6,256 nt of DNA from Deltaproteobacteria bacterium (GTDB taxonomy: Bacteria > Myxococcota_A > Polyangia > Polyangiales > Houyiibacteriaceae), in NCBI GenBank assembly GCA_003647035.1, contig QMMB01000213.1, positions 1-6,256 of the forward strand. Direction: 5' to 3'. The translations under genes and the position numbers were made by a program. Of this stretch, positions 1-5,465 are shown piece after piece; positions within the stretch are counted from its first letter, which is position 1, and every line of letters begins with the position of its first letter. The notes beneath the pieces were generated by a model. The model saw nothing but the letters and a program-made list of their open reading frames with translations, had not been told where the DNA came from and did not search any database.

Positions 1-480
1 CGCTCGCCGCTTGGACGACCGACTGGACGTCGATGCCGGCGGTGCGCTCGCCGGAGAGCGCTGAGACCCTGGTGCGCTCGCCGGAGAGCGCTGAGACCCT
101 GGTGCGCTCGCCGGAGAGCGCTGAGACCCTGGTGCGCTCGCATTGGGTCTGACGCTCGGCTTGTTCGTCAGGGGAAAGAGGATGGTGATGACGTCGGCGA
201 TGCTCTCGGTCGCGCTTTGCACCCCCGCATGCTCAGTCTTCACATCTTGAAGAAGGGCCAGCGTCTGGCTGAGGGTGCCCAGCGCGTTCTTTACACACGC
301 TTTGCCATCCGGTTCGGTCGATGCGTATTCCGCTTCGAAAAGCGCCCCAACGGACTTCGCGACGTTCTGGGTGATGCCAAGCACCTCCTCCGGAACGTCC
401 TCGTCTTGTTGTAGCGCTTCGAGTGCCTTGCCGAGCGCTTCGCGAGCTTGTCGCGCCTCGCCAGCCGATGAGTAGCCCAT
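1..480 (-). CDS. Partial protein: helical N-terminal domain plus Ser/Pro/Ala repeat linker; C-terminus off window (possibly a PilZ-type protein)
   Basis: The frame is open from an ATG at 480 to the window edge without a stop, giving 160 residues (MGYSSAGEARQAREALGKAL...). Residues 1-105 look soluble and alpha-helical, with Ala/Leu/Glu/Gln-rich heptad-like stretches and no signal peptide or membrane segment. Residues 106-160 form a low-complexity linker containing three copies of SAPGSQRSPA followed by a basic Ser/Arg tail, so a further domain probably follows outside the window. Upstream of the ATG is an A-rich/G7 tract (491-500) that can serve as a Shine-Dalgarno, about 10 nt from the start. 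The gene begins 55 bp after the acetyltransferase stop, so the two may be co-transcribed. The N-terminal pattern (ITQNVAKSVGALFEAE, then LGTLSQTLALLQDV) reminds me of helical domains preceding PilZ domains in myxobacterial proteins. That is memory-based and unproven. The coding call is solid because the repeat keeps frame; the function is unknown. Confidence 0.75.
   Translation of the reverse strand, partial: MGYSSAGEARQAREALGKALEALQQDEDVPEEVLGITQNVAKSVGALFEAEYASTEPDGKACVKNALGTLSQTLALLQDVKTEHAGVQSATESIADVITILFPLTNKPSVRPNASAPGSQRSPASAPGSQRSPASAPGSQRSPASAPPASTSSRSSKRRA
41..141. repeat. Perfect 30-bp direct tandem repeat, about 3.4 copies, in frame inside a coding region
   Basis: The unit GGTGCGCTCGCCGGAGAGCG + CTGAGACCCT (plus strand) occurs at 41-70, 71-100 and 101-130 with no mismatch. 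A fourth copy begins at 131 and breaks down after 141. Because 30 is a multiple of three, on the minus strand it encodes a repeating decapeptide SAPGSQRSPA without frame disruption. Identity even at synonymous positions points to recent expansion by slippage or unequal recombination rather than old conserved protein repeats. It lies in the low-complexity linker of the partial minus-strand gene. Confidence 0.97.
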
Positions 481-490
481 GCCTGGTTGT

Positions 491-500
491 CCCCCCCTTT
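491..500 (-). promoter_or_regulatory. Putative ribosome binding tract (AAAGGGGGGG) flanked by direct repeats
   Basis: On the minus strand an AAAGGGGGGG tract precedes the ATG at 480 by about 10 nt and could pair with the anti-Shine-Dalgarno. The octamer ACAACCAG (plus-strand CTGGTTGT at 483-490 and 503-510) occurs once on each side with a 20-bp period. The ribosome-binding role is an inference from position and purine content. Confidence 0.45.
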
Positions 501-535
501 TACTGGTTGTCAGGATACCGGGAGTCGCCACGAGG

Positions 536-973
536 TCAAAGCTCCTTCACGAATACGACGCGCGAACGCCCTGGGCCCGCATAGTCGGGGACCTCGTTGC
601 TCTCGAAACCCATCGACTCGTGGAATCGCACCGGGCCCTCATGGCCCGCAGCCGCCAGGGACTTGATCCGCTTCATTCCCGCGGCCCGGCACCGCTCGGT
701 AAACTGTTCGTAGAGTCGTTTTCCGACCCCGCGGCGGCGATGGTCCGGGTGAATCCCGACGAGGTGCACATACCCACTCGCGGACGGCGTCGGCACCATG
801 ACGCCGAGGAGGAAGCCGATCACCTGCCCGTCGAGCTCCGCGACGAGCGCGTGCTCGCCGAACTCGTAGAAAAACATCGGATCGACGCGCCTTCCAGCTG
901 GTCCGCCCCACCACTGGTCGAGCACAGAAATGATGTAGTCGTAGTCGACTTTTGTGAGGCCCCGAATCTCCAT
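536..973 (-). CDS. GNAT-family N-acetyltransferase
   Basis: A 145-residue single-domain protein of the GCN5-related acetyltransferase family, which moves an acetyl group from acetyl-CoA to an amine; the substrate cannot be told from sequence. The fold elements are in order: beta strand MEIRGLTKVDYDYIISVLDQWW (1-22), the strand pair ALVAELDGQVIGFLLGVMVP (42-61), motif A YVHLVGIHPDHRRRGVGKRLYEQF (68-91) with the acetyl-CoA pyrophosphate-binding R-x-x-G-x-G at 79-84, and the C-terminal motif VRFHESMGFE (115-124). The WWGG segment near residues 21-24 followed by a substrate-side helix resembles GNAT proteins often annotated as N-acetylglutamate-synthase-like or ribosomal-protein-like, but that is weak. 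The start at 973 was chosen because the family fold begins at MEIR. An in-frame ATG at 1003 adds ten unlikely residues, and further extension would run into the upstream response regulator. It sits 94 bp downstream of that gene and 55 bp upstream of the next, on the same strand, so an operon is possible. It is cytosolic. Confidence 0.9.
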   Translation of the reverse strand: MEIRGLTKVDYDYIISVLDQWWGGPAGRRVDPMFFYEFGEHALVAELDGQVIGFLLGVMVPTPSASGYVHLVGIHPDHRRRGVGKRLYEQFTERCRAAGMKRIKSLAAAGHEGPVRFHESMGFESNEVPDYAGPGRSRVVFVKEL

Positions 974-1067
974 TACCCGCGACAGCGGATAACACGAACG
1001 CATCGATGGCGCACGGCGACCCCAATTCGGGCATGGGGCCTCGTTCGAGGGGGCTCGTCGGTGGCGG

Positions 1068-2057
1068 CTAGGCCGCGCCCGGGAGCGTTGGGCGGAAAAT
1101 GTAACCCTGCTGCTGCACGACGCAGACGCGATTCGGCCCGGCGACCCGCGCTCGGGCCACGGCGATGCTAGCCGCGTCCAACAGTTCGCTGTGCGCGCGG
1201 ATGCTGCCGCTCGGATACAGCCCAACCCCGATCGAAATCGTCAAGTCAATGCTCGCTGGGCCTCGAGTCGGGCTCGACAGCTCGAACGGCCGAAGTGCGA
1301 TCTCGGACACGATGCGATCAGCCAAGATGAGAGATCGCGCCGGCCGCGTGTTGGGCAACAAGAGACCAAACTCGGCCGTCCGGAATCGCGCGGCGATGTC
1401 GGTGGGACGGATCGTGCGTTGTAGCCGGACCGACACTTCGTCGAGCACACGACCTGCGACCTCCGCGCCGTGATCGGCGATGAGGTCTCGGAAGTCATCG
1501 ACCGCGAGGATACAACAGGCCAGCGGATCCAGATGACGCTGTGCCTCCTCGAACTCGATCGCGAGGCATTCGTGAAAGAAGCGATGGTCGGGTAGTGCGC
1601 GTAGGTCGTCATGCAGGGATGTGTAGCGAAGCTCGTTCTTCGCAAACTGCACGTCGTCGTGCGCTCGCTTCACCCGCAGCATGTTCTCGATGCGTGCCAG
1701 GAGCTCCGAGTCCTCGAACGGCCTCAACACGTGATCGTCCGCCCCTGTGCGCAGCCCCTGGAAGCGCGCGCTCTGCTCGTCGGCCGCCGCGAGAAGGACC
1801 ACCGGGAGGAAGCGGTCTTTGGTGATGGTCTTGATGACTCGGCAGGCGTCGGTTCCACTCAGGCCGGGCATATCGACGTCGAGCACTACGAGGTCCACCG
1901 CTTGGGCACGAACCGCGTCGATAGCCTGCTGGCCGCTACTGGCCTGGATGACGATCAGCCCGTGGGCGCGGAGTAGTCGAGATATGTGCTCGCACGTCGC
2001 CCGATCGTCATCGGCGACGACCACCACCGCCTTCGGAAATGGACGTGCGGTCCCCAC
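1068..2057 (-). CDS. Response regulator with receiver domain and catalytically degenerate GGDEF domain
   Basis: A 329-residue cytosolic protein. Residues 10-130 are a CheY-like receiver: acidic pocket DDD at 16-18, phosphoacceptor D60 in VVLDVDMPGLSG. The usual switch Thr/Ser after beta-4 is Ala (VVLLAAAD, about residue 90) and the conserved Lys of the K-P motif is Arg (LRPFE, R112). Residues 145-315 form a GGDEF-type domain, opening with SLHDDLRALPDHRFF (compare the usual HDxLTGLPNRR) and closing with LTISIGVGLYP and AGPNRV. The signature motif is RTAEF (226-230) instead of GGDEF. The metal-binding Asp, nucleotide-contacting Asn and second Asp of active cyclases align with Ala, Ile and Gly (185-202). 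An RxxD motif (R217-D220) sits exactly five residues before RTAEF, the position of the allosteric c-di-GMP I-site. I infer no diguanylate cyclase activity but possible c-di-GMP binding. The start is a GTG at 2057 with no strong ribosome binding site; a GTG at codon 11 is an alternative. It is transcribed divergently from rpoN. Confidence 0.88.
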   Translation of the reverse strand: MGTARPFPKAVVVVADDDRATCEHISRLLRAHGLIVIQASSGQQAIDAVRAQAVDLVVLDVDMPGLSGTDACRVIKTITKDRFLPVVLLAAADEQSARFQGLRTGADDHVLRPFEDSELLARIENMLRVKRAHDDVQFAKNELRYTSLHDDLRALPDHRFFHECLAIEFEEAQRHLDPLACCILAVDDFRDLIADHGAEVAGRVLDEVSVRLQRTIRPTDIAARFRTAEFGLLLPNTRPARSLILADRIVSEIALRPFELSSPTRGPASIDLTISIGVGLYPSGSIRAHSELLDAASIAVARARVAGPNRVCVVQQQGYIFRPTLPGAA

Positions 2058-2170
2058 CCCTACACAATAACCGAGCGAGGTGACATTCGCGAGCCTGCGC
2101 GGTCGAGTTTCCCCGAGCGCCCTAGGCGTCTATACTACGAATCGACGCGCCTCTGGGGCGTGGGGCCGAA
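2058..2170. promoter_or_regulatory. Divergent intergenic region between response regulator and rpoN, with candidate rpoN promoter
   Basis: This 113-bp gap must hold the promoters for both divergent genes. Toward rpoN there is a good -10-like hexamer TATACT at 2131-2136, which would start transcription near 2142 and leave a short leader. The -35 region about 17 bp upstream (TTTCCC, 2108-2113) is poor, so an activator or an atypical sigma factor may be involved. Five-base inverted arms GCGTC (2126-2130) and GACGC (2144-2148) bracket the -10, which could be an operator or chance. A GGGG at 2163-2166 is the likely weak ribosome binding site for rpoN. I see no convincing GG-N10-GC sigma-54 site and no clear promoter toward the response regulator. 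Confidence 0.45.
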
Positions 2171-3592
2171 ATGGAGCTCAAGCAGCAACTCAAACTATCG
2201 CAGCAGCTCATCATGACGCCGCAGCTTCAGCAGGCGATCAAGCTGCGGCAGGTGTCACGCATGGAGCTGAGCGAGCTCGTGCAGGAAGAGCTACTCGAGA
2301 ACCCCATACTCGAGGACGGTCTCGAACCGCTCGAGCCGAGTAGCGCCGGCACCGACGAGTCCCTGGCGCCCGAAATCGAAGCCCATGAGGCCAAGAAAGC
2401 GGAAATCGACTGGGAGCGCTACCTCGAGAATCAGTCGAACGAAGCGCCGATGCCTTCGATACGCCGCGGGCCGGACGAAGAGATGCCCGGGCTCGAGGCG
2501 ACGCTGTCCACGATCGAAGATCTAAGCGAACACCTAGAGTGGCAGTTGCGCATGGGCGACTTCGTCGAAGATGAGCGCCGATTCGCGGTGTTGGTAATCG
2601 GCAACCTCGACGACAACGGTTATTTGAAAGTCGATGACGTGGCACCGGAGGATGTGGTGCCGCGGCTTGCGGCCGAGGCCGATCTCGATGCCGAGGATGC
2701 CGAAGAAGTTCTGGCGATGATTCAGCAGTTCGATCCGTTGGGGGTCGCCGCCCGATCCCTCGAGGAGTGCCTGATCATTCAGGCCAAGCACTACGGCATG
2801 GACGACCTGGTGCTCCGCGTGCTCTCCGACCATCTGAGCGACCTCGAGAAGCGGCGCTACCCAGCGATTGCCAAGGCATGCGAGTGCCCCCTCGACGAGG
2901 TGTACGACGTGGCGCAGATCATTGCCGAGTTCGAGCCACGGCCGGCGAGACGATTCCAGACCGAAGAGCCGCGGTACATCGTGCCGGACGTCTACGTGCA
3001 TAGGGTGGGGGACGAGTACTACGTCGTCGCGAACGACGACGGCATGCCCAAGCTCAAGATCAGCGGGTTCTACCGTGCGGCCATGGCGAACAATGCCAAA
3101 GCCAAAGAGTACATCCAAGACAAGCTCCGAAGCGCGCAATGGCTGATCCGAAGCATCGACCAGCGCCGCAAGACCATCGTCAAGGTCACGGAGTGCATCG
3201 TCGAGAAGCAGCAGGACTTCTTCGATAAGGGCATCGAGCATCTAAAGCCCATGATTCTTCGGGACGTGGCCGAGACCGTCGGCATGCACGAGAGCACGAT
3301 TTCTCGCGTCACCAGCAACAAATATGTCCATACGCACCGCGGCACTTTCGAGTTGAAGTACTTCTTCAACAGCGCCATAAGAAGGGACCACCAAAGCGAC
3401 ATCGCCTCGGAAAGCGTGAAACAGGCGATAAAGCTCATCATTGGCGGCGAGGAACAAACAGCCCCGCTGTCCGATCAACGAATCGTTGAAATACTCGCAC
3501 AAGACGACATCAAGATTGCCCGCCGCACGGTCGCGAAGTATCGCGAGATGCTCGGCATCTTGAGTTCATCAAAACGTAAGAAGTACTTTTAG
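2171..3592 (+). CDS. rpoN: RNA polymerase sigma-54 factor RpoN
   Basis: A 473-residue sigma-54, normal family length. It directs core RNA polymerase to -24/-12 promoters and needs AAA+ enhancer-binding proteins to melt DNA. Region I (1-50) is the Gln/Leu-rich activator-interacting segment MELKQQLKLSQQLIMTPQLQ... ending ENPILE. Region II (about 50-115) is an acidic, variable linker. The core-binding domain spans about 116-265, including the segment FDPLGVAARSLEECL (187-201). The DNA-binding part contains a helix-turn-helix around LRDVAETVGMHESTISRVTSNKYV (363-386), followed by RGTFELKYFF. The RpoN box ARRTVAKYRE at 450-459, which reads the -24 element, is perfect. Region I has LRQ where LLQ is common, a minor change. 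The ATG at 2171 is right at the conserved N-terminus. It leads a plus-strand cluster with hpf only 14 bp downstream. Identification is secure. Confidence 0.98.
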   Translation: MELKQQLKLSQQLIMTPQLQQAIKLRQVSRMELSELVQEELLENPILEDGLEPLEPSSAGTDESLAPEIEAHEAKKAEIDWERYLENQSNEAPMPSIRRGPDEEMPGLEATLSTIEDLSEHLEWQLRMGDFVEDERRFAVLVIGNLDDNGYLKVDDVAPEDVVPRLAAEADLDAEDAEEVLAMIQQFDPLGVAARSLEECLIIQAKHYGMDDLVLRVLSDHLSDLEKRRYPAIAKACECPLDEVYDVAQIIAEFEPRPARRFQTEEPRYIVPDVYVHRVGDEYYVVANDDGMPKLKISGFYRAAMANNAKAKEYIQDKLRSAQWLIRSIDQRRKTIVKVTECIVEKQQDFFDKGIEHLKPMILRDVAETVGMHESTISRVTSNKYVHTHRGTFELKYFFNSAIRRDHQSDIASESVKQAIKLIIGGEEQTAPLSDQRIVEILAQDDIKIARRTVAKYREMLGILSSSKRKKYF

Positions 3593-3596
3593 TCCC

Positions 3597-3603
3597 TGGA
3601 GGG
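3597..3603 (+). promoter_or_regulatory. Ribosome binding site of hpf (TGGAGGG)
   Basis: TGGAGGG lies in the 14-bp gap between the rpoN stop and the hpf ATG. It contains a full GGAGG core about 4 nt from the ATG at 3607, and decides for that ATG over the in-frame TTG directly before it at 3604. It is the strongest Shine-Dalgarno in the cluster, consistent with efficient translation of hpf from the rpoN transcript. Confidence 0.75.
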
Positions 3604-3606
3604 TTG

Positions 3607-3933
3607 ATGCGGATTAGCTACACATTTCGCAACATGGAGTCGTCTGACGGCATCAAGAACTACGCATCCGAGAAAATTGGCAAGATTCAGAAGTACATGC
3701 GTGCGCCGATGCATGCCGAGTTCACGTTTTCGATGGAGCGGCACGTCCATCGAGTCGAAGTGAACCTGACGGGCGACGGCCACCAGTACGCCGGGCACGG
3801 TCAGTCCGAGGACATGTACGCCACCATCGACCAGGTCGTCGATAAGATCGACCGGCAGGTGCGCGAAACGAAGGCCACGGAGACACACCGCCGACGGCAC
3901 AGTGGCGAGTCCCTCCGACACCCTGAAGACTGA
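3607..3933 (+). CDS. hpf: Ribosome hibernation promoting factor, short form (HPF/YfiA family)
   Basis: A 108-residue member of the HPF/YfiA/RaiA family, which binds the 30S subunit in the tRNA and mRNA channel and inactivates ribosomes in stationary phase or starvation. The protein opens with MRISYTFRNMESSDGIKNYASEKIGKIQKYM (1-31), the usual beta-alpha start, followed by strands HAEFTFSMERHVHRVEVNL (36-54) and the conserved helix SEDMYATIDQVVDKIDRQVRE (67-87), equivalent to the DMYAAID..VDKL signature. The basic tail (residues 88-100) is short, and there is no C-terminal dimerisation domain as in long HPF, so 100S formation would need a partner factor. The start at ATG 3607 is backed by GGAGG just upstream. 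Position right after rpoN is a classic arrangement. Confidence 0.95.
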   Translation: MRISYTFRNMESSDGIKNYASEKIGKIQKYMRAPMHAEFTFSMERHVHRVEVNLTGDGHQYAGHGQSEDMYATIDQVVDKIDRQVRETKATETHRRRHSGESLRHPED

Positions 3934-3977
3934 TCCGCGTTGCGTCCGTGCGGCGGGTGGGGTATCGCCTCGCCGTC

Positions 3978-4424
3978 ATGCTCGCTGACCTTCTGCATCC
4001 CGATCGCGTGCGCATTGGGCTCGGGATCCCCAACAAGGAAGCAGCGCTCCGCGCCGTCGCTTCACTGCTTTGCGCGCCGGAGGAAACCGCGAACGAAGAA
4101 GTCGTCTACGAGGTGCTCCTCGAGCGTGAGCGATTGGCGAGCACGGGCATTGGTAGCGGGGTTGCGATTCCGCACGGCCGTTATGACGGGGTAGACGAGT
4201 TGCGTGCGGCGGTCGCCGTATGCCCCCGGGGCGTCGATTTCGACGCAGTCGACAGCCTACCCGTGACGATCTTGGTCGGCATCGTGGGCCCTCGGTCCAT
4301 GCCGCAAAAGCATTTGGCCGCGCTGGCGGGTGTCTCCCGTGTCCTTCGAGACGACCAAAAGCGCGAAGCGCTCTTCAAGGCCGCAGATGACGCCGAAGCG
4401 TATCGCGTGCTGGTCGGCCCCTGA
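3978..4424 (+). CDS. ptsN: PTS IIA-like nitrogen regulatory protein PtsN (EIIA-Ntr)
   Basis: A 148-residue EIIA of the fructose/nitrogen class, the terminal phosphoacceptor of the nitrogen PTS (PtsP-NPr-PtsN) that regulates targets by protein contact instead of transporting sugar. The active-site histidine is H66 in GSGVAIPHGRYDGV (60-73), matching the family's GxGxAIPHG. The second conserved histidine, H112, is in QKHLAALAGVSRVL (110-123). The fold start MLADLLHPDRV aligns with the usual family N-terminus, so I chose the ATG at 3978. A GTG at 3948 would add ten residues (MRRVGYRLAV), and neither start has a good ribosome binding site: the only purine-rich stretch, GGTGGGG near 3955-3962, is about 15 nt upstream of the ATG. 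No membrane EIIB/EIIC domains are attached. It follows hpf by 44 bp and precedes hprK by 39 bp. Confidence 0.94.
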   Translation: MLADLLHPDRVRIGLGIPNKEAALRAVASLLCAPEETANEEVVYEVLLERERLASTGIGSGVAIPHGRYDGVDELRAAVAVCPRGVDFDAVDSLPVTILVGIVGPRSMPQKHLAALAGVSRVLRDDQKREALFKAADDAEAYRVLVGP

Positions 4425-4428
4425 CCGG

Positions 4429-4457
4429 CAGACAGTCGGACGCCACTCGCGTATGAT
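4429..4457 (+). promoter_or_regulatory. Candidate sigma-70-type promoter upstream of hprK
   Basis: CAGACA (4429-4434, 4 of 6 to TTGACA) and TATGAT (4452-4457, 5 of 6 to TATAAT) are separated by exactly 17 bp in the gap between ptsN and hprK. The predicted start of transcription falls near 4463-4465, essentially on the GTG used as the longest hprK start. If real, hprK and rapZ can be expressed independently of rpoN, and the mRNA would be leaderless from GTG 4464 or have a roughly 42-nt leader before ATG 4506. Confidence 0.45.
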
Positions 4458-4463
4458 GAGCGG

Positions 4464-5465
4464 GTGACGCAGTCTTCCCCTTCGGAGCGCGGAGTGCTCG
4501 CCAGCATGCGCGTTGAACACGGCATCACGGTGGCGCATTTGCTCGTCGAACCTCGTCTGCAGGCCATCTTGCGATTGGTTGCAGGCGAAGAGGGGCGCGA
4601 CCGGCCGGTGGACCATCCTCGCGTGCAAAAGCCTGGCCTGGCGTTGGCGGGGCACACCCATGGGGTCGTTCCCACCCGCGTTCAGATTCTCGGTGAGACA
4701 GAGCTCACCTTCCTAGAGGAGCTTTCACCCGAAGAGCAACGTCAGGGGGTGAGTGCGCTGTTCGGGCTCGGGCTATCGCTCGTAGTCGTCACACGTGGTG
4801 TCGACCCGCCGGCCGTGCTGCTCGAAGCTGCGCAGAAGACCTCGACGCCGCTTGTGGTCGCTGAACCCCGATCGAGCCGTGCGATTCAGACGATTCATAG
4901 GGTGCTCGACACGATTCTAGCGCCTTCCGAAACGCGTCACGGTGTGCTCATGGACGTGCACGGCGTTGGCACGCTGCTGCTCGGTCCGAGCGGCATCGGC
5001 AAGAGCGAATGCGCGCTCTTCTTGGTCGAGCGTGGGCATCGGCTCGTCGCCGACGATCAGGTCGTCTTGTCGCTGCTTGCTCCCGAACAAATCCTCGGCC
5101 GCGCTCCGCCCTTGCTCCGGAATCATCTAGAGGTGCGGGGCATCGGGATTATCAACGTTCGCGATTTGTTTGGGGCCACCGCCGTGCGCTCCGAGAAAAC
5201 GCTGCAGCTCGTGGTCGAGCTTTGCCCTTGGAGCAACGACGAGCCGTTCGATCGGCTCGGACTCGATGATTCGATGTTGGACATCTTGGGCGTGCCCGTT
5301 CCGATGTTGCGAATCCCCGTTCGGCCCGGCCGCAACATGGCGGTCATCCTGGAGGTTGCAGCGCGAAATCACATTCTCAAGGCCGCCGGGCACCACGGGG
5401 CACAGAAATTCATCGACACGTTGATGGGCGACGTGGACGAGCCGGACTCCGGGCTCGAACGATGA
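4464..5465 (+). CDS. hprK: HPr kinase/phosphorylase HprK
   Basis: A 333-residue bifunctional enzyme that phosphorylates HPr on a serine with ATP or pyrophosphate and reverses this by phosphorolysis, forming a hexamer in the cytosol. Residues 20-150 are the N-terminal HprK domain, beginning ITVAHLLVEPRLQAILRLVAGEEG and containing KPGLALAGHT (56-65). The catalytic domain starts at HGVLMDVHGVGTLLLGPSGIGKSE: H159 is the conserved histidine and GPSGIGKS (174-181) the Walker A. RLVADDQV (193-200) holds the paired Asp. LEVRGIGIINVRDLFG (222-237) is the family signature, and PVRPGRNMAVILEVAARNHILKAAG (285-309) is the C-terminal conserved block. All key residues look intact. The start is uncertain: GTG 4464 gives 333 residues, ATG 4506 gives 319 and is also compatible with the family. 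It has full bacterial length, unlike the truncated alphaproteobacterial form. Its stop overlaps the rapZ ATG by 4 bp. Confidence 0.95.
   Translation: MTQSSPSERGVLASMRVEHGITVAHLLVEPRLQAILRLVAGEEGRDRPVDHPRVQKPGLALAGHTHGVVPTRVQILGETELTFLEELSPEEQRQGVSALFGLGLSLVVVTRGVDPPAVLLEAAQKTSTPLVVAEPRSSRAIQTIHRVLDTILAPSETRHGVLMDVHGVGTLLLGPSGIGKSECALFLVERGHRLVADDQVVLSLLAPEQILGRAPPLLRNHLEVRGIGIINVRDLFGATAVRSEKTLQLVVELCPWSNDEPFDRLGLDDSMLDILGVPVPMLRIPVRPGRNMAVILEVAARNHILKAAGHHGAQKFIDTLMGDVDEPDSGLER

Noticed and set aside
41..141. CRISPR array
   Set aside because: The 30-bp units are directly contiguous with no unique spacers, and they are in frame within a coding sequence.
974..1067. Terminator or separate promoter between the response regulator and the acetyltransferase
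   Set aside because: Only short, weak inverted repeats without a T-run, and a TGTTAT-like hexamer on the minus strand (989-994) without a matching -35; not enough for a call.
479..1171. Long plus-strand open frame (230 codons) across the acetyltransferase region
   Set aside because: It lies antisense to a GNAT gene with clear motifs. The translation is Arg/Pro-rich with no recognisable domain, typical of high-GC shadow frames.
974..1225. N-terminal extension of the acetyltransferase up to 1225
   Set aside because: The extension would overlap the 3' end of the response regulator and adds Arg/Ser/Ala-rich sequence unlike the GNAT fold, which begins at MEIRG.
2534..3241. Long minus-strand open frame (235 codons) inside rpoN
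   Set aside because: It is antisense to perfectly conserved sigma-54 sequence, has no family features, and its composition mirrors the rpoN codons.
4967..4985. Sigma-54-like TGGCACG followed by TGCT inside hprK
   Set aside because: The GG-N10-GC spacing fails, and the bases encode the conserved GVGTLLLG stretch before the HprK Walker A.
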